DNA from: JAKOQB01 sp036824465
GTDB taxonomy: Bacteria; Pseudomonadota; Gammaproteobacteria; Burkholderiales; Burkholderiaceae_F
Length of the DNA: 14,604 bases
Direction of reading: 5' to 3'
Assembly: GCA_036824465.1 (NCBI GenBank)
Contig: DAITAC010000098.1
Location: forward strand, 1 to 14,604
In this document: positions 6,157 through 13,806 of the stretch, in pieces
Numbering within the stretch: position 1 is the first letter of the stretch
How the letters are laid out: every line of letters starts with the position of its first letter
Position numbers and translations under genes: made by a program
Notes under the pieces: model-generated
Told to the model about the DNA's origin: nothing
Seen by the model: only the letters and a program-made list of their open reading frames with translations
Database searches by the model: none

Positions 6157-7761
6157 TCACATTCCCGCTTCCGTCATCCACTTGACCAGGATGTCATTGG
6201 ACGGGAGCTGCACGAGGGTAAGCGTCTTCTTCGCCGCCCAGGCCAGCGCCTGCTGATGCAATGGAATGTGGCCAATGTCGTCCTGGTGGATCTTCATCGC
6301 CTCGCGGATCATCGCGTTGCGCTTGGCCTGATCGGTCTCGGACTGGATCTTCGCTGTCAACTCATCGAGCTTCGGATTGCTGTAGCTGCCGAGGTTGAAC
6401 TGTCCTTGTCCGCCGGGGCCCGGAGTCGCCATCAGCGCGTACAGCGGGTCGTGCGAGTCGACCGTCGACGGCGTCCAGCCCAGCAGATAGAAAGACGTGT
6501 TGCGCGACAGGATCTTTGGAAAGTAGGTCGCCTTGCTTTCCGCCATCAGGTTCACCTTGACGCCGATGCGCGCCAGCATCGCCGCCACCGCCTGGCAGAT
6601 CGCGGCGTCGTTGACATAGCGATCGTTCGGGCAGTTCATGCCGACCTCGAAACCGCCGGGATAGCCGGCGTCTGCGAGCAGCTTCTTCGCGCCTTCCACG
6701 TCATAGGGAAGCCGTTTGTTCAGATCGGCTGGAAAGCCGGCCGTGCCCGGCGCCGCCATCAGCGCGGCGGGTGTGGCCGCACCTCGCATCACGTTGTTCT
6801 TGATCGCCTCGATGTCGATGGCCTGGTAAAACGCCTGCCGCACGCGCTTGTCCTTGAACGGGTTCTTGCCCTTCACGTTTGAAAACAGCAGTTCGTCGCG
6901 CTTCTGGTCCATGCCGAGGAAAATCGTGCGCAGTTCCGGTCCCTGCAGCACGGTTGCCCCCGGCGTTGCGTTGATGCGCGCAACGTCCTGGACCGGCACC
7001 GGCTCCATCATGCCGATCTCGCCCGAAATCATCGCCGCCACGCGCGTCGACGGGTTGCCGATCGGCGTGAATACGATCTCGTCGATGTTTGTCTCGATGC
7101 CCTTGTCCCAATAGTTGAAGTTGCGGACCAGCACGGTGCGCGTTCCGGGGTCGCGCGACTTGACCCGGAACGGTCCGGTGCCGTTGGCCTTGAAGGAAGC
7201 GGTGTTCTCCACGCCCTTGCGCTTGTCGACCGGTCGCTCGGCGCGATTCTCGGTACACCATTTCTTGCTCATGATGAGCCAACGCGTGAACACGTTGGGC
7301 AGGATCGGGTTGGGCGCCTCGGTGACGAAGTCGATCGTGTAATCGTCGACCTTGCGAATCTCCTTGATCGAACCGACGTAGGTCTTCATGTCGGAGCCGT
7401 CCGCCTTGGCGCGCTCATAGGAGAAGATCACGTCGTCCGCACTGAACGGCGTGCCGTCGTGGAACTTCACGCCCTTGCGAAGATTGAAGCGCCAAACGGT
7501 TGGTGCCGTCTGTTTCCAGTCAGTGGCCAACGCCGGAATCAGCTTCAGGTCCTTGCCGAACCCGACCAATGACTCATAGACGTTGCTCAGGAACGTGAGC
7601 TGCAAGGTCTCGTTCAACGAATGTGGATCCATCGACAGCGGATCGCCTTGATTCGCCATGCGCAGGGTCTTGGCTTCAGCCGGCTCGATGGCCACACCCA
7701 ACGCAACGACACCGAGCGCGGCAACCAGTGCGAAACGCGCGAGACTCAAACGGACATGCAT
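6157..7761 (-). CDS. Peptide-type ABC importer substrate-binding protein (SBP_bac_5 family)
   Basis: Periplasmic receptor feeding the Dpp-type permease. A Sec signal peptide occupies about residues 1-30 (cleavage after AEA, before KTLRMANQGD). The family opening, in which the protein begins with QGDPLSMDPHS and then LNETL...VYESLV, follows, then the LRKGVKFHDGTPFSADDVIFS block and the NPFKDKRVRQAFYQAIDIEAI block typical of cluster C binding proteins. A pair of cysteines around CPNDRYVNDAAIC is shared with the second SBP of this window. Length 534 aa is normal. The start at 7761 has an exceptionally good Shine-Dalgarno, AGGAGGAG, 6 nt upstream, as expected for a protein needed in excess over the permease. 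The ligand cannot be read from the sequence; the neighbouring amidohydrolase points to a peptide or N-acyl amino acid. Confidence 0.93.
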   Translation of the reverse strand: MHVRLSLARFALVAALGVVALGVAIEPAEAKTLRMANQGDPLSMDPHSLNETLQLTFLSNVYESLVGFGKDLKLIPALATDWKQTAPTVWRFNLRKGVKFHDGTPFSADDVIFSYERAKADGSDMKTYVGSIKEIRKVDDYTIDFVTEAPNPILPNVFTRWLIMSKKWCTENRAERPVDKRKGVENTASFKANGTGPFRVKSRDPGTRTVLVRNFNYWDKGIETNIDEIVFTPIGNPSTRVAAMISGEIGMMEPVPVQDVARINATPGATVLQGPELRTIFLGMDQKRDELLFSNVKGKNPFKDKRVRQAFYQAIDIEAIKNNVMRGAATPAALMAAPGTAGFPADLNKRLPYDVEGAKKLLADAGYPGGFEVGMNCPNDRYVNDAAICQAVAAMLARIGVKVNLMAESKATYFPKILSRNTSFYLLGWTPSTVDSHDPLYALMATPGPGGQGQFNLGSYSNPKLDELTAKIQSETDQAKRNAMIREAMKIHQDDIGHIPLHQQALAWAAKKTLTLVQLPSNDILVKWMTEAGM

Positions 7762-7767
7762 GGAATG

Positions 7768-7776
7768 CTCCTCCTA
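7768..7776 (-). promoter_or_regulatory. Strong ribosome binding site of the SBP gene overlapping the hydrolase stop
   Basis: The minus strand reads TAGGAGGAG, in which the TAG is the stop codon of the M20 hydrolase and AGGAGGAG is the Shine-Dalgarno for the SBP ATG at 7761 (6-nt spacer). It is the strongest ribosome binding site in the operon and fixes the SBP start. Confidence 0.75.
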
Positions 7777-8988
7777 ACGGCTTGTCGCCAACGGCATTCG
7801 TCGCTCGGCGAGCGCAGCCAGAAAGCCGGCGCCAAGCGGTATCACCGCATCGTTGAAATCATAGCGAGTGGAATGCAGCCAGCAGCTCTCACCGCCACCT
7901 TGCCCCAACCGCGCGTAACAACCGGGCTTGGCCTGCAGCATAAAGGCGAAATCCTCAGCGCCCATCGACGGCGGCAGGTTGCGCGCGACGCGTTCGCGGC
8001 CGACCAGTTCCTCGGCAACGGCAGCCGCGAACTCGTAGTTCGGCTTGTGGTTGATCGTGGCCGGGTACATGCGCTGATACACCACCGTGGCCTGTCCGCC
8101 GAAGCCGCGCGCCGTCAGTTCGGCCAGTTCGCGCAGCCGCTTCTCGATCTGTTCCTGCACGCTGTGCTGAAAGGCGCGCACGGTGCCGGAGATCTTCGCT
8201 TCCCGCGGCACCACGCTGAACGCGTCCAGGTTGCCCGAGTTGATCGCGCACAGCGAAACGACCGCCGCCTCCAGCGGCGCAACGTTGCGCGCAACGATCG
8301 ACTGCGCGGCGGTGATCAAGTGCGCGGCGATCAGCACCGGGTCGACCGTCAGGTGCGGATGCGCGCCATGCCCGCCGCGACCGGTAATGGTGATCTCGAC
8401 CCGATCGGCCGCCGCCATCATCGGTCCCGGATTCAGGCCGATATGTCCGGGCGGAAGCCCCGGCCAATTGTGCTGGCCGTACACCTCGTCGGCGGGAAAG
8501 CGGACGAACAGGCCGTCATCGATCATCGCCTTCGCACCCGCGTACCCCTCCTCGCCCGGCTGGAAGATGACGTACACCGTGCCATCGAAGTTGCGCGTCG
8601 TCGCCAGGTATTGTGCCGCGCCGAGCAGCATCGTCGTGTGGCCGTCATGGCCGCACGCGTGCATGCATCCCTGGCTTCTCGATCGGTGCGCGAAATCGTT
8701 TTCCTCCCGGATCGGCAGAGCATCCATATCGGCGCGCAGTGCGACCGATTTGCCCGAGTCTTCCGCCCGGCCTCGGATCACGCCGACCACGCCGGTGCGG
8801 CCAATGCCGGTATGCACCTCGATGCCCCACTGATGCAGACGCTCGGCCACCAGACCCGCAGTGCGATGCTCTTCAAACCCGATCTCCGGATGCGCGTGCA
8901 GGTCGTGCCGGATCGCGGTCAGCGCGTCGTGATGCTGGGCGACGAACCCGATTGAGGTTTTGAGCGCGGCGCCGAGGTAGGTGCCCAT
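7774..8988 (-). CDS. M20 family metallo-amidohydrolase (N-acyl-amino-acid/hippurate hydrolase type)
   Basis: Zinc-type aminoacylase of subfamily M20D, which cleaves N-acylated amino acids such as hippurate, acetyl-amino acids or auxin conjugates in the cytoplasm. No signal peptide is present. The catalytic core shows HDLHAHPEIGFEEHRTA (28-44), ALRADMDALPI (83-93), the metal motif MHACGHDGHTT with C112 and H114 (109-119), QPGEEGYAGA with E146/E147 (143-152), GQHNWPG with H173, and H372 in LHSTRYDFND. The dimerisation domain lies between roughly 190 and 305. Length 404 aa is normal. The start at 8988 overlaps the last base of the dppB stop (TGATG) and has no Shine-Dalgarno of its own, so translation is probably coupled to dppB. 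Placement between permease and binding protein suggests it processes the imported substrate. The exact substrate is unknown. Confidence 0.93.
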   Translation of the reverse strand: MGTYLGAALKTSIGFVAQHHDALTAIRHDLHAHPEIGFEEHRTAGLVAERLHQWGIEVHTGIGRTGVVGVIRGRAEDSGKSVALRADMDALPIREENDFAHRSRSQGCMHACGHDGHTTMLLGAAQYLATTRNFDGTVYVIFQPGEEGYAGAKAMIDDGLFVRFPADEVYGQHNWPGLPPGHIGLNPGPMMAAADRVEITITGRGGHGAHPHLTVDPVLIAAHLITAAQSIVARNVAPLEAAVVSLCAINSGNLDAFSVVPREAKISGTVRAFQHSVQEQIEKRLRELAELTARGFGGQATVVYQRMYPATINHKPNYEFAAAVAEELVGRERVARNLPPSMGAEDFAFMLQAKPGCYARLGQGGGESCWLHSTRYDFNDAVIPLGAGFLAALAERRMPLATSR

Positions 8989-9971
8989 CAATGCGCGAGC
9001 GATGCGCGATCGATCCGCAGGCGCGGATCGACGGCGAAATACAGCAGGTCGACGATCAGGTTGATCAGCACGAACACCAGCGCGATCAGGCACAGATAGG
9101 CGGCCATGACCGGTATGTCGGCGAACTGCACCGACTGGATGAACAGCAGCCCCATGCCCGGCCACTGGAACACGGTTTCGGTGACGATCGCAAACGCGAT
9201 GATGCCGCCCAGCTGCAGGCCGGTGATCGTGATCACCGGCACCAGCGTGTTCTTCAGCGCATGGCCAAAGTTCACCGCGCGGTTGGTCAGCCCGCGCGCA
9301 CGCGCGAACTTGATGTAGTCGGTGCGCAGCACTTCCATCATTTCCGAACGCACCAGCCGCATGATCAGTGTCAGCTGGAACAGCGACAGCGTGATCGACG
9401 GCAGTATCAGATGCTTCCAGCCTTTCGCACTGAGCAACCCCGTGCTCCACCACCCGAGCGACACGGTATCGCCGCGACCGTACGACGGCAGCACGCCCAG
9501 CTGAACCGCGAAGACGAGGATCAGCAGGATGCCGATCAGGAAGGTGGGCAACGACACGCCGATGAGCGATGCCGCCAGCAGAAACTGCGAGAACCATGAA
9601 TTCCTTCGCAGCGCCGTGTACACGCCCATTGGAATTCCGACGAAGATGGCAATCAGCGCCGCCGCGAACGCAAGTTCAAGTGTGGCCGGCAAACGTTCCT
9701 GAATCAGCGTCGAAACCTTGCGGCCCTGGCGCAGGCTGATGCCGAAGTCCCCTTGGATCGCATTACCCACGAAATGGCCGAACTGAATGACGAAGGGCTG
9801 GTCCAACCCGAGGTCCGCGCGCAGCCGCGCCCGATCCTCGGGAGTGGCGTCCTGACCCACCATTTGCGCGACCGGGTCACCCACGTACTGAAACAGCAAG
9901 AACGCGACAAAAGCTACCGCCAACATGACGAGAATGGCCTGCAGCAGGCGGCGCATGACAAAGGCGAGCAT
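8988..9971 (-). CDS. dppB: Dpp/Opp-type ABC importer permease, DppB subunit
   Basis: First gene of the operon, an inner-membrane permease of the DppB class. Helix 1 is at about 8-28 (RRLLQAILVMLAVAFVAFL). The periplasmic segment has the family motif RLRADLGLDQPFVIQF (49-64) and GDFGISL (74-80). Further helices lie near 99-120, 130-158, 187-206, 243-266 and 290-313. The EAA loop is DYIKFARARGLTNRAVNFGHALKN (split across 218-241). The protein ends in DPRLRI as is usual. I chose the ATG at 9971 (327 aa), which has GAGG just upstream. An ATG five codons later (9956) is possible but lacks a binding site, and a longer open frame to 10154 is not supported because the residues ahead of the helix look like translated promoter DNA. 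Confidence 0.94.
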   Translation of the reverse strand: MLAFVMRRLLQAILVMLAVAFVAFLLFQYVGDPVAQMVGQDATPEDRARLRADLGLDQPFVIQFGHFVGNAIQGDFGISLRQGRKVSTLIQERLPATLELAFAAALIAIFVGIPMGVYTALRRNSWFSQFLLAASLIGVSLPTFLIGILLILVFAVQLGVLPSYGRGDTVSLGWWSTGLLSAKGWKHLILPSITLSLFQLTLIMRLVRSEMMEVLRTDYIKFARARGLTNRAVNFGHALKNTLVPVITITGLQLGGIIAFAIVTETVFQWPGMGLLFIQSVQFADIPVMAAYLCLIALVFVLINLIVDLLYFAVDPRLRIDRASLAH

Positions 9972-10188
9972 GACCTCGATTCCAGCAAAAAACCCGGCCG
10001 ACGGTGGTGTTGCCCGGCCGAGTCGCAATCGGCGTGAAATATACCCTTGAAGCCCCGCCGGACGGGCCCCGCGGCGGAAGAGGGGGACAGGAACTGGGCG
10101 CAATTGACCGCCGACGGTGCCGAAGTGAAAGAATCCCGACCCTGACTCGACCAAGCGTAGTCAACCAAAACCGAATTTGAGGAGCGCC
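9972..10188. promoter_or_regulatory. Divergent promoter region between the dpp-type operon and msrBA
   Basis: This 217-nt gap must hold the start signals for both directions. For the operon (minus strand) a TATATT -10-like hexamer lies at 10043-10038, about 65 nt before the dppB ATG, and stands out in GC-rich DNA, but no good -35 is seen. For msrB (plus strand) TTGACC at 10104-10109 with AAGAAT at 10129-10134 is a possible pair, although the 19-nt spacing is long. A direct repeat CCCGGCCGA occurs at 9989-9997 and 10014-10022 in the operon leader and could also fold on itself. No known operator was recognised. Confidence 0.4.
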
Positions 10189-10668
10189 ATGATGACCCGA
10201 CGTACCTTCCTGTCCGGATTGGCCGGACTCGTTACCGGCGCCGATGCCGTCGCCGCCTCGAAGCCGAGCGCATCCCGCGCCGATCGAGTCGAGTTGCCAG
10301 AGTCCGAATGGAAGAAACGGCTGACGCCCGAGCAATTCGACGTCCTCCGTCGCGAAGGTACCGAGCGTGCATTCACCAGCGCGCTGAACGCCGAGAAGCG
10401 CAAGGGCACATTCCAGTGCGTGGCGTGCGATCTGCCGCTGTTCACATCCGACATGAAGTATGAAAGCGGCACCGGCTGGCCGAGCTTCTTCACCACGCTG
10501 CCCGACGCGTTCGAAACCAGCACCGACTACAAGCTGCTTTATCCGCGCACCGAGTATCACTGCGCGCGCTGCGGCGGCCATCATGGCCATGTCTTCAACG
10601 ACGGCCCGGCACCGACCGGCAAGCGCTGGTGCAACAACGGTGTTGCGCTGAAGTTCATCCCGGCGTGA
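10189..10668 (+). CDS. msrB: Peptide-methionine (R)-S-oxide reductase MsrB, exported
   Basis: Reduces the R-diastereomer of methionine sulfoxide in proteins. The N-terminus MMTRRTFLSGLAGLV is a twin-arginine signal, with cleavage likely near residues 22-23, so the enzyme should be exported folded by Tat. The SelR domain follows. C77/C80 and C125/C128 are the structural zinc ligands, SGTGWPSF is at 93-100, and YHCARCGGHHGHVFNDGP (123-140) is intact. Catalytic C148 lies in RWCNNGVALKF. The family more often has RYCxNSASL, so the NNG variant is slightly unusual. The start is ATG 10189 or 10192, both served by TTGAGGAG at 10177-10184. The in-frame TTG at 10177 is part of that binding site and not a start. 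msrA follows after 11 nt, so the pair is an operon. Confidence 0.95.
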   Translation: MMTRRTFLSGLAGLVTGADAVAASKPSASRADRVELPESEWKKRLTPEQFDVLRREGTERAFTSALNAEKRKGTFQCVACDLPLFTSDMKYESGTGWPSFFTTLPDAFETSTDYKLLYPRTEYHCARCGGHHGHVFNDGPAPTGKRWCNNGVALKFIPA

Positions 10669-10679
10669 GGGGTCAACGG

Positions 10680-11282
10680 ATGCGACGCGTTTTCCTCACT
10701 CTCGCACTGGCGTTGGCCGCAAGTGCTTCAATCGCGCAGACCCCGCCCAGCACTGCGAGGGCGATCTTTGCCGGCGGGTGCTTCTGGTGCGTGGAAGCGG
10801 ACTTCGACAAGGTCGAAGGCGTGATTTCGACCACGTCGGGCTACACGGGCGGCAACGTACCGAACCCGACCTACGAGCAGGTCTCTTCCAAACGCACCGG
10901 CCACGCCGAAGCGGTCGAGGTCGTTTTCGATCCGCGCAAGGTCAGTTACGAACAGCTCGTTGAGCATTTCTGGCACACGATCGATCCGACCACCAAGAAT
11001 CAACAGTTCTGCGACGTCGGCTCGCCTTATCGCACCGCAATCTTCGCGCTCGACGCCGAGCAGTTGCGAATTGCACAGGCGTCGAAGGCCAGGCTTGAGA
11101 AGACCAAGCCGTTCAAGGATCCGATCGTGACCGAGATCGTGATGGCCGGGCCGTTCTATCCGGCCGAGGATTATCACCAGAACTACTACCAGCAGAATCC
11201 GCTGCGCTACACCTACTACCGCACCGGCTGCGGACGCGATGCGCGGCTGAAGCAATTGTGGGGGACTTTGGCAGGGAAGTGA
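10680..11282 (+). CDS. msrA: Peptide-methionine (S)-S-oxide reductase MsrA, exported
   Basis: Reduces the S-diastereomer of methionine sulfoxide. A Sec signal peptide (MRRVFLTLALALAASASIA) is predicted to be cleaved before Q20, which places the enzyme in the periplasm with its MsrB partner. The active site is GGCFWCVE with catalytic C34, the GYTGG motif follows, and the substrate-pocket block HAEAVEVVFDP is present. The C-terminal C184 in GCGRD is the likely resolving cysteine. Length 200 aa is normal for an exported MsrA. The ATG at 10680 has GAGGGG, overlapping the msrB stop, 8 nt upstream; a longer open frame back to 10629 only re-reads the msrB end. A terminator hairpin follows 23 nt after the stop. 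Confidence 0.95.
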   Translation: MRRVFLTLALALAASASIAQTPPSTARAIFAGGCFWCVEADFDKVEGVISTTSGYTGGNVPNPTYEQVSSKRTGHAEAVEVVFDPRKVSYEQLVEHFWHTIDPTTKNQQFCDVGSPYRTAIFALDAEQLRIAQASKARLEKTKPFKDPIVTEIVMAGPFYPAEDYHQNYYQQNPLRYTYYRTGCGRDARLKQLWGTLAGK

Positions 11283-11305
11283 CGAGCTGATGTCGATAAG
11301 CGAGG

Positions 11306-11338
11306 AGGGCCGCACACATGCGGCCCTTTCTCATTTTG
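11306..11338 (+). terminator. Rho-independent terminator of msrBA
   Basis: AGGGCCGCA (11306-11314), loop CACA, and TGCGGCCCT (11319-11327) form a perfect 9-bp stem with a 4-nt loop, followed by a T-rich run TTCTCATTTT. It lies just after the msrA stop. The other strand has no T-run after the stem, so it probably does not serve the converging SBP gene. Confidence 0.88.
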
Positions 11339-11446
11339 CCCGCCAGTTGAGTCTTCCGCCGGGCGGTCCCTTTCGCGCTCACCCTTAACTACGCGTTCGC
11401 GAAGTGGCCTGCGACGCAATCGACTGGATGTGCAAACGAAACCGTC

Positions 11447-13030
11447 CTAGTCGACTCGGATCCAGCGCGCTTCCAGTCGGTTGTCCGCGCGGTGAACGAC
11501 ATTGATGTTCTTGCGCATTGCCCACGGAATGACCTGGTTGTGAAGCGGGATGTGCATCACCTGCTGGTTGTGCAGCAGAAGCGCTTTGGCGATCAGTTCA
11601 TTGCGCTTCTTCTGGTCGGTTTCGCTCTTCATCGCGTCGACCAGCTTGTCGAACTCGGGATAGCTGACGCGGCCGAGGTTGAAGTTGCCGTCGCCTTCCT
11701 TGCCGAGCGTGCGTGCCAGCGACTGCAGCGAATACAGGGCATCGAAGGTCGGAACACCCCAGCCGAGCAGGTAGGCGGAGGTGTCGTATTTCTGCACCTT
11801 GGCGAAGTACTGCGCGCGTGGCATGGCGTTGAGGTTCACCTTCATCCCGATGCGCGCCCACATCGTGACGATGGCCTTGCAGATGTCTTCGTCGTTGATG
11901 TAGCGGTTGTTCGGGCAGTCGAGTGTGAAGGCAAAGCCATTGGGATAGCCGGCCGCGGCGAGCAGTTCGCGCGCCTTCTTTTCGTCGTGTGGCGGGCGCT
12001 CATGCGCCTCCTTGGTCCAGCCGTTGACTGCGCGCTGGATGATGGCGCCGGTCGGGTCCGATGAGCCGCGCATCACCGCTTTCTGGATCGCGTTGATGTC
12101 GATCGCGTGGTACAGCGCCTGCCGCACCCGCAGATCCTTGAATGGGTTCTTGCCCTTCACGTCGCTGAACAGCAGCTCGTCGCGGAACTGGTCAAAACCG
12201 AGGAAGATGGTGCGGTTCTCTGCGCCCTCGACCACCTTGAGGTTTTGGTTCTGCCGCATCCGCGCCAAATCCTGCGGGGCCGGGTCGAGCACGAAATCCA
12301 GTTCACCCGACAGCAGCGCAGCGGTGCGTGTGGATTCGGACCGGATCGGGGTGTAGACGACTTCGGTCACATTGCCCTTCTTCTTCGCCTTCCCCCACCA
12401 GTTCGGGTTCTCGACGAACACTGTGCGAATGTCAACCTCGCGCGTCTTCAGCATGTAGGGGCCGGTACCGTTCGCGTTGCGCACCGCGTATGTCTCCTCC
12501 TTTGCCACATAGTTCTGCGGGGACGTGACCTTGTTCTTCTCCGACCATGCCTTGCTCATGATGCGCAGTTCCGGCAACTGCCGCAGCAACACCGGATTCG
12601 GCACCGTCGTGTAGATGATCACGCTGTGATCGCCGACCGCGCGCGCTCCCTGGATGCCGGTCGTGTAAACCTTGAAATTCGACGTCGGCGCCATCGCGCG
12701 CTCGATCGAGAACACGACGTCGGCGGCGGTTAAGGGCGTGCCGTCATGGAATCTCACTCCCTTGCGCAGCTCGAAGCGCCAGATCAACGTGGACTCCTGC
12801 TTCCAGGATTCCGCCAACGATGGTTCCAGCTCGAACTTCTCGTTGTAGTTGATCAACGGCTCGTAGATGTAACTGTTGGCTGTGTTGTTCAGCCCTTCGT
12901 TCTGCGCATGCGGATCGAAAGTCAGAATATCGCCCTGGCTGGCCCAGCGCAGGGTTTTCGCATCGATCGCCGGTGCAGCCGCCAACGTGGCGGTCGCGGC
13001 GATCAGAAGTGCGTTCGCAATGCGGCGCAT
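11447..13030 (-). CDS. Second peptide-type ABC substrate-binding protein (SBP_bac_5 family), stand-alone
   Basis: Periplasmic binding protein of the same subfamily as the operon SBP. A Sec signal peptide covers about residues 1-24 (MRRIANALLIAATATLAAAP, cleavage after AIDA before KTLRWASQGD). Blocks shared with the operon SBP include FELRKGVRFHDGTPLTAADV, TIFLGFDQFRDELLFS followed by VKGKNPFKD, RVRQALYHAIDINAI, and CPNNRYINDEDIC. These matches show clear paralogy. Length 527 aa is normal. The ATG at 13030 has an AGGAG Shine-Dalgarno; the upstream open frame to 13276 is untranslated leader plus the neighbouring remnant. It is not followed by permease genes, and msrBA on the other strand separates it from the dpp-type operon. 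It may use that operon's membrane complex with a different ligand. No clear terminator was seen after it. Confidence 0.92.
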   Translation of the reverse strand: MRRIANALLIAATATLAAAPAIDAKTLRWASQGDILTFDPHAQNEGLNNTANSYIYEPLINYNEKFELEPSLAESWKQESTLIWRFELRKGVRFHDGTPLTAADVVFSIERAMAPTSNFKVYTTGIQGARAVGDHSVIIYTTVPNPVLLRQLPELRIMSKAWSEKNKVTSPQNYVAKEETYAVRNANGTGPYMLKTREVDIRTVFVENPNWWGKAKKKGNVTEVVYTPIRSESTRTAALLSGELDFVLDPAPQDLARMRQNQNLKVVEGAENRTIFLGFDQFRDELLFSDVKGKNPFKDLRVRQALYHAIDINAIQKAVMRGSSDPTGAIIQRAVNGWTKEAHERPPHDEKKARELLAAAGYPNGFAFTLDCPNNRYINDEDICKAIVTMWARIGMKVNLNAMPRAQYFAKVQKYDTSAYLLGWGVPTFDALYSLQSLARTLGKEGDGNFNLGRVSYPEFDKLVDAMKSETDQKKRNELIAKALLLHNQQVMHIPLHNQVIPWAMRKNINVVHRADNRLEARWIRVD

Positions 13031-13190
13031 CTTGGCTCTCCTTGGAATGGGTCGCGCGTCGACTGCGCGCGGCGCGCGGATGCTGCACCAAGCATGCCGC
13101 CAGGTCAAACCCGCGGGGAAACGAACGATCGAGGCGGCGGGCAATTCGGCAATCAGACCTTTAGGCGGGACGCCTCGAACAGCCGGCAGG
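13031..13190 (-). promoter_or_regulatory. Leader and probable promoter region of the second SBP gene
   Basis: The 160-nt gap upstream of the second SBP contains, on the minus strand, TTGACC followed 17 nt later by CAGCAT, a possible but weak sigma-70 pair at about 13109-13081. Nearer the gene, CGCGCG at 13053-13058 and 13066-13071 can form a 6-bp hairpin about 22 nt ahead of the start codon. No known operator was recognised. Confidence 0.3.
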
Positions 13191-13690
13191 TCACGGAGTC
13201 GTTCTCGTCGGCCAGCCCGCAGCGAGCGCGCGCTCGAAGATTTCCCGCGCCAGTTCTCCCAATGGACCGTCCGCACCGAGGTTGCGGGCCAGTTCGAGCG
13301 TTAGCGCAATGTCGTTGGCGAGAACATCAGTCCGCGCGCGAGGTTTGTATTCATCGGCATGGTGTCGGCCGACGCGGTCGACCAACATCCAGCTCAGAAC
13401 GGAAGGAGCGCCGACCAATTCGTACAGGGCACGTGGATCGTCTTCGGCGCGGGCACCAAGCGCGAACGGCTCGGCTGCGTCGACCCGATAGATTCCGGCC
13501 AGCAGATTGTTGAAGAGATTGACGGCGGCAGCCTGTCCGGGGTTCCGACGGATACGGAACACCTGCGAACCCAACACGTCCAGTTCCGCACGGGCACGCG
13601 AGAAAGCTTGATGAGCACCGGCAACTATCTTCGACATCTGGCCAGCGCGCGACCGTCCGAACTGCCGGGGGCCTCTGCGATCTCGGGCCG
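13191..13690 (-). pseudogene. Truncated, frameshifted remnant of a 3-hydroxyisobutyrate dehydrogenase family gene
   Basis: An open frame from 13637 to 13191 encodes 148 residues that match the end of the NAD-binding domain (MSKIVAGAHQAFSRARAELD) and the helical C-terminal domain (GQAAAVNLFNNLLAGIYR, later YKPRARTDVLANDIALTLEL and an ELAREIFERALAAGW end) of beta-hydroxyacid dehydrogenases. The preceding family segment, EAPGSSDGRALA, continues upstream at 13675-13640 but in another reading frame, so there is a frameshift near 13640. The first 150 or so residues with the Rossmann nucleotide loop are absent; another gene's leader occupies that space. The family's catalytic lysine, expected in GxxxxxKLxNN, is Asn here (residue 40, codon at 13518-13520). 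Three independent lesions make function very unlikely. A short translated product from 13637 cannot be excluded. Confidence 0.8.
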
Positions 13691-13806
13691 ACCGCGCTCA
13701 GATTGAGTGCTCACCACTTCTTGGCGGCCCCGAATCGACGGCCATGTGTGCTGTCGTGCAGAACCGAACCGGAGCGCAGAATACGTGCGACCGAACTGGA
13801 TGAAAC

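Noticed and set aside
7621..8955. Long open frame (444 codons) on the plus strand opposite the M20 hydrolase and SBP start
   Set aside because: It is the antisense shadow of well-recognised genes in high-G+C DNA. It is rich in Arg/His, has no domain and crosses two real genes.
9972..10154. Extended dppB with 61 extra N-terminal residues
   Set aside because: The extra part translates the divergent promoter region. ATG 9971 has a ribosome binding site and begins right before helix 1.
11339..11375. Possible terminator for the second SBP on the minus strand (CCGCC/GGCGG)
   Set aside because: Short imperfect stem without a T-run on the relevant strand.
13080..13115. Sigma-54-like sequence (CTGGCGGC..TTGGT on the minus strand) ahead of the second SBP
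   Set aside because: The GG element fits, but the -12 GC is GG here and the -24 element has mismatches. It is not convincing, though worth a scan with a weight matrix.
13031..13276. Extended second SBP with 82 extra N-terminal residues
   Set aside because: A normal Sec signal peptide starts at ATG 13030 with AGGAG upstream. The extension has no signal and runs into the dehydrogenase remnant.
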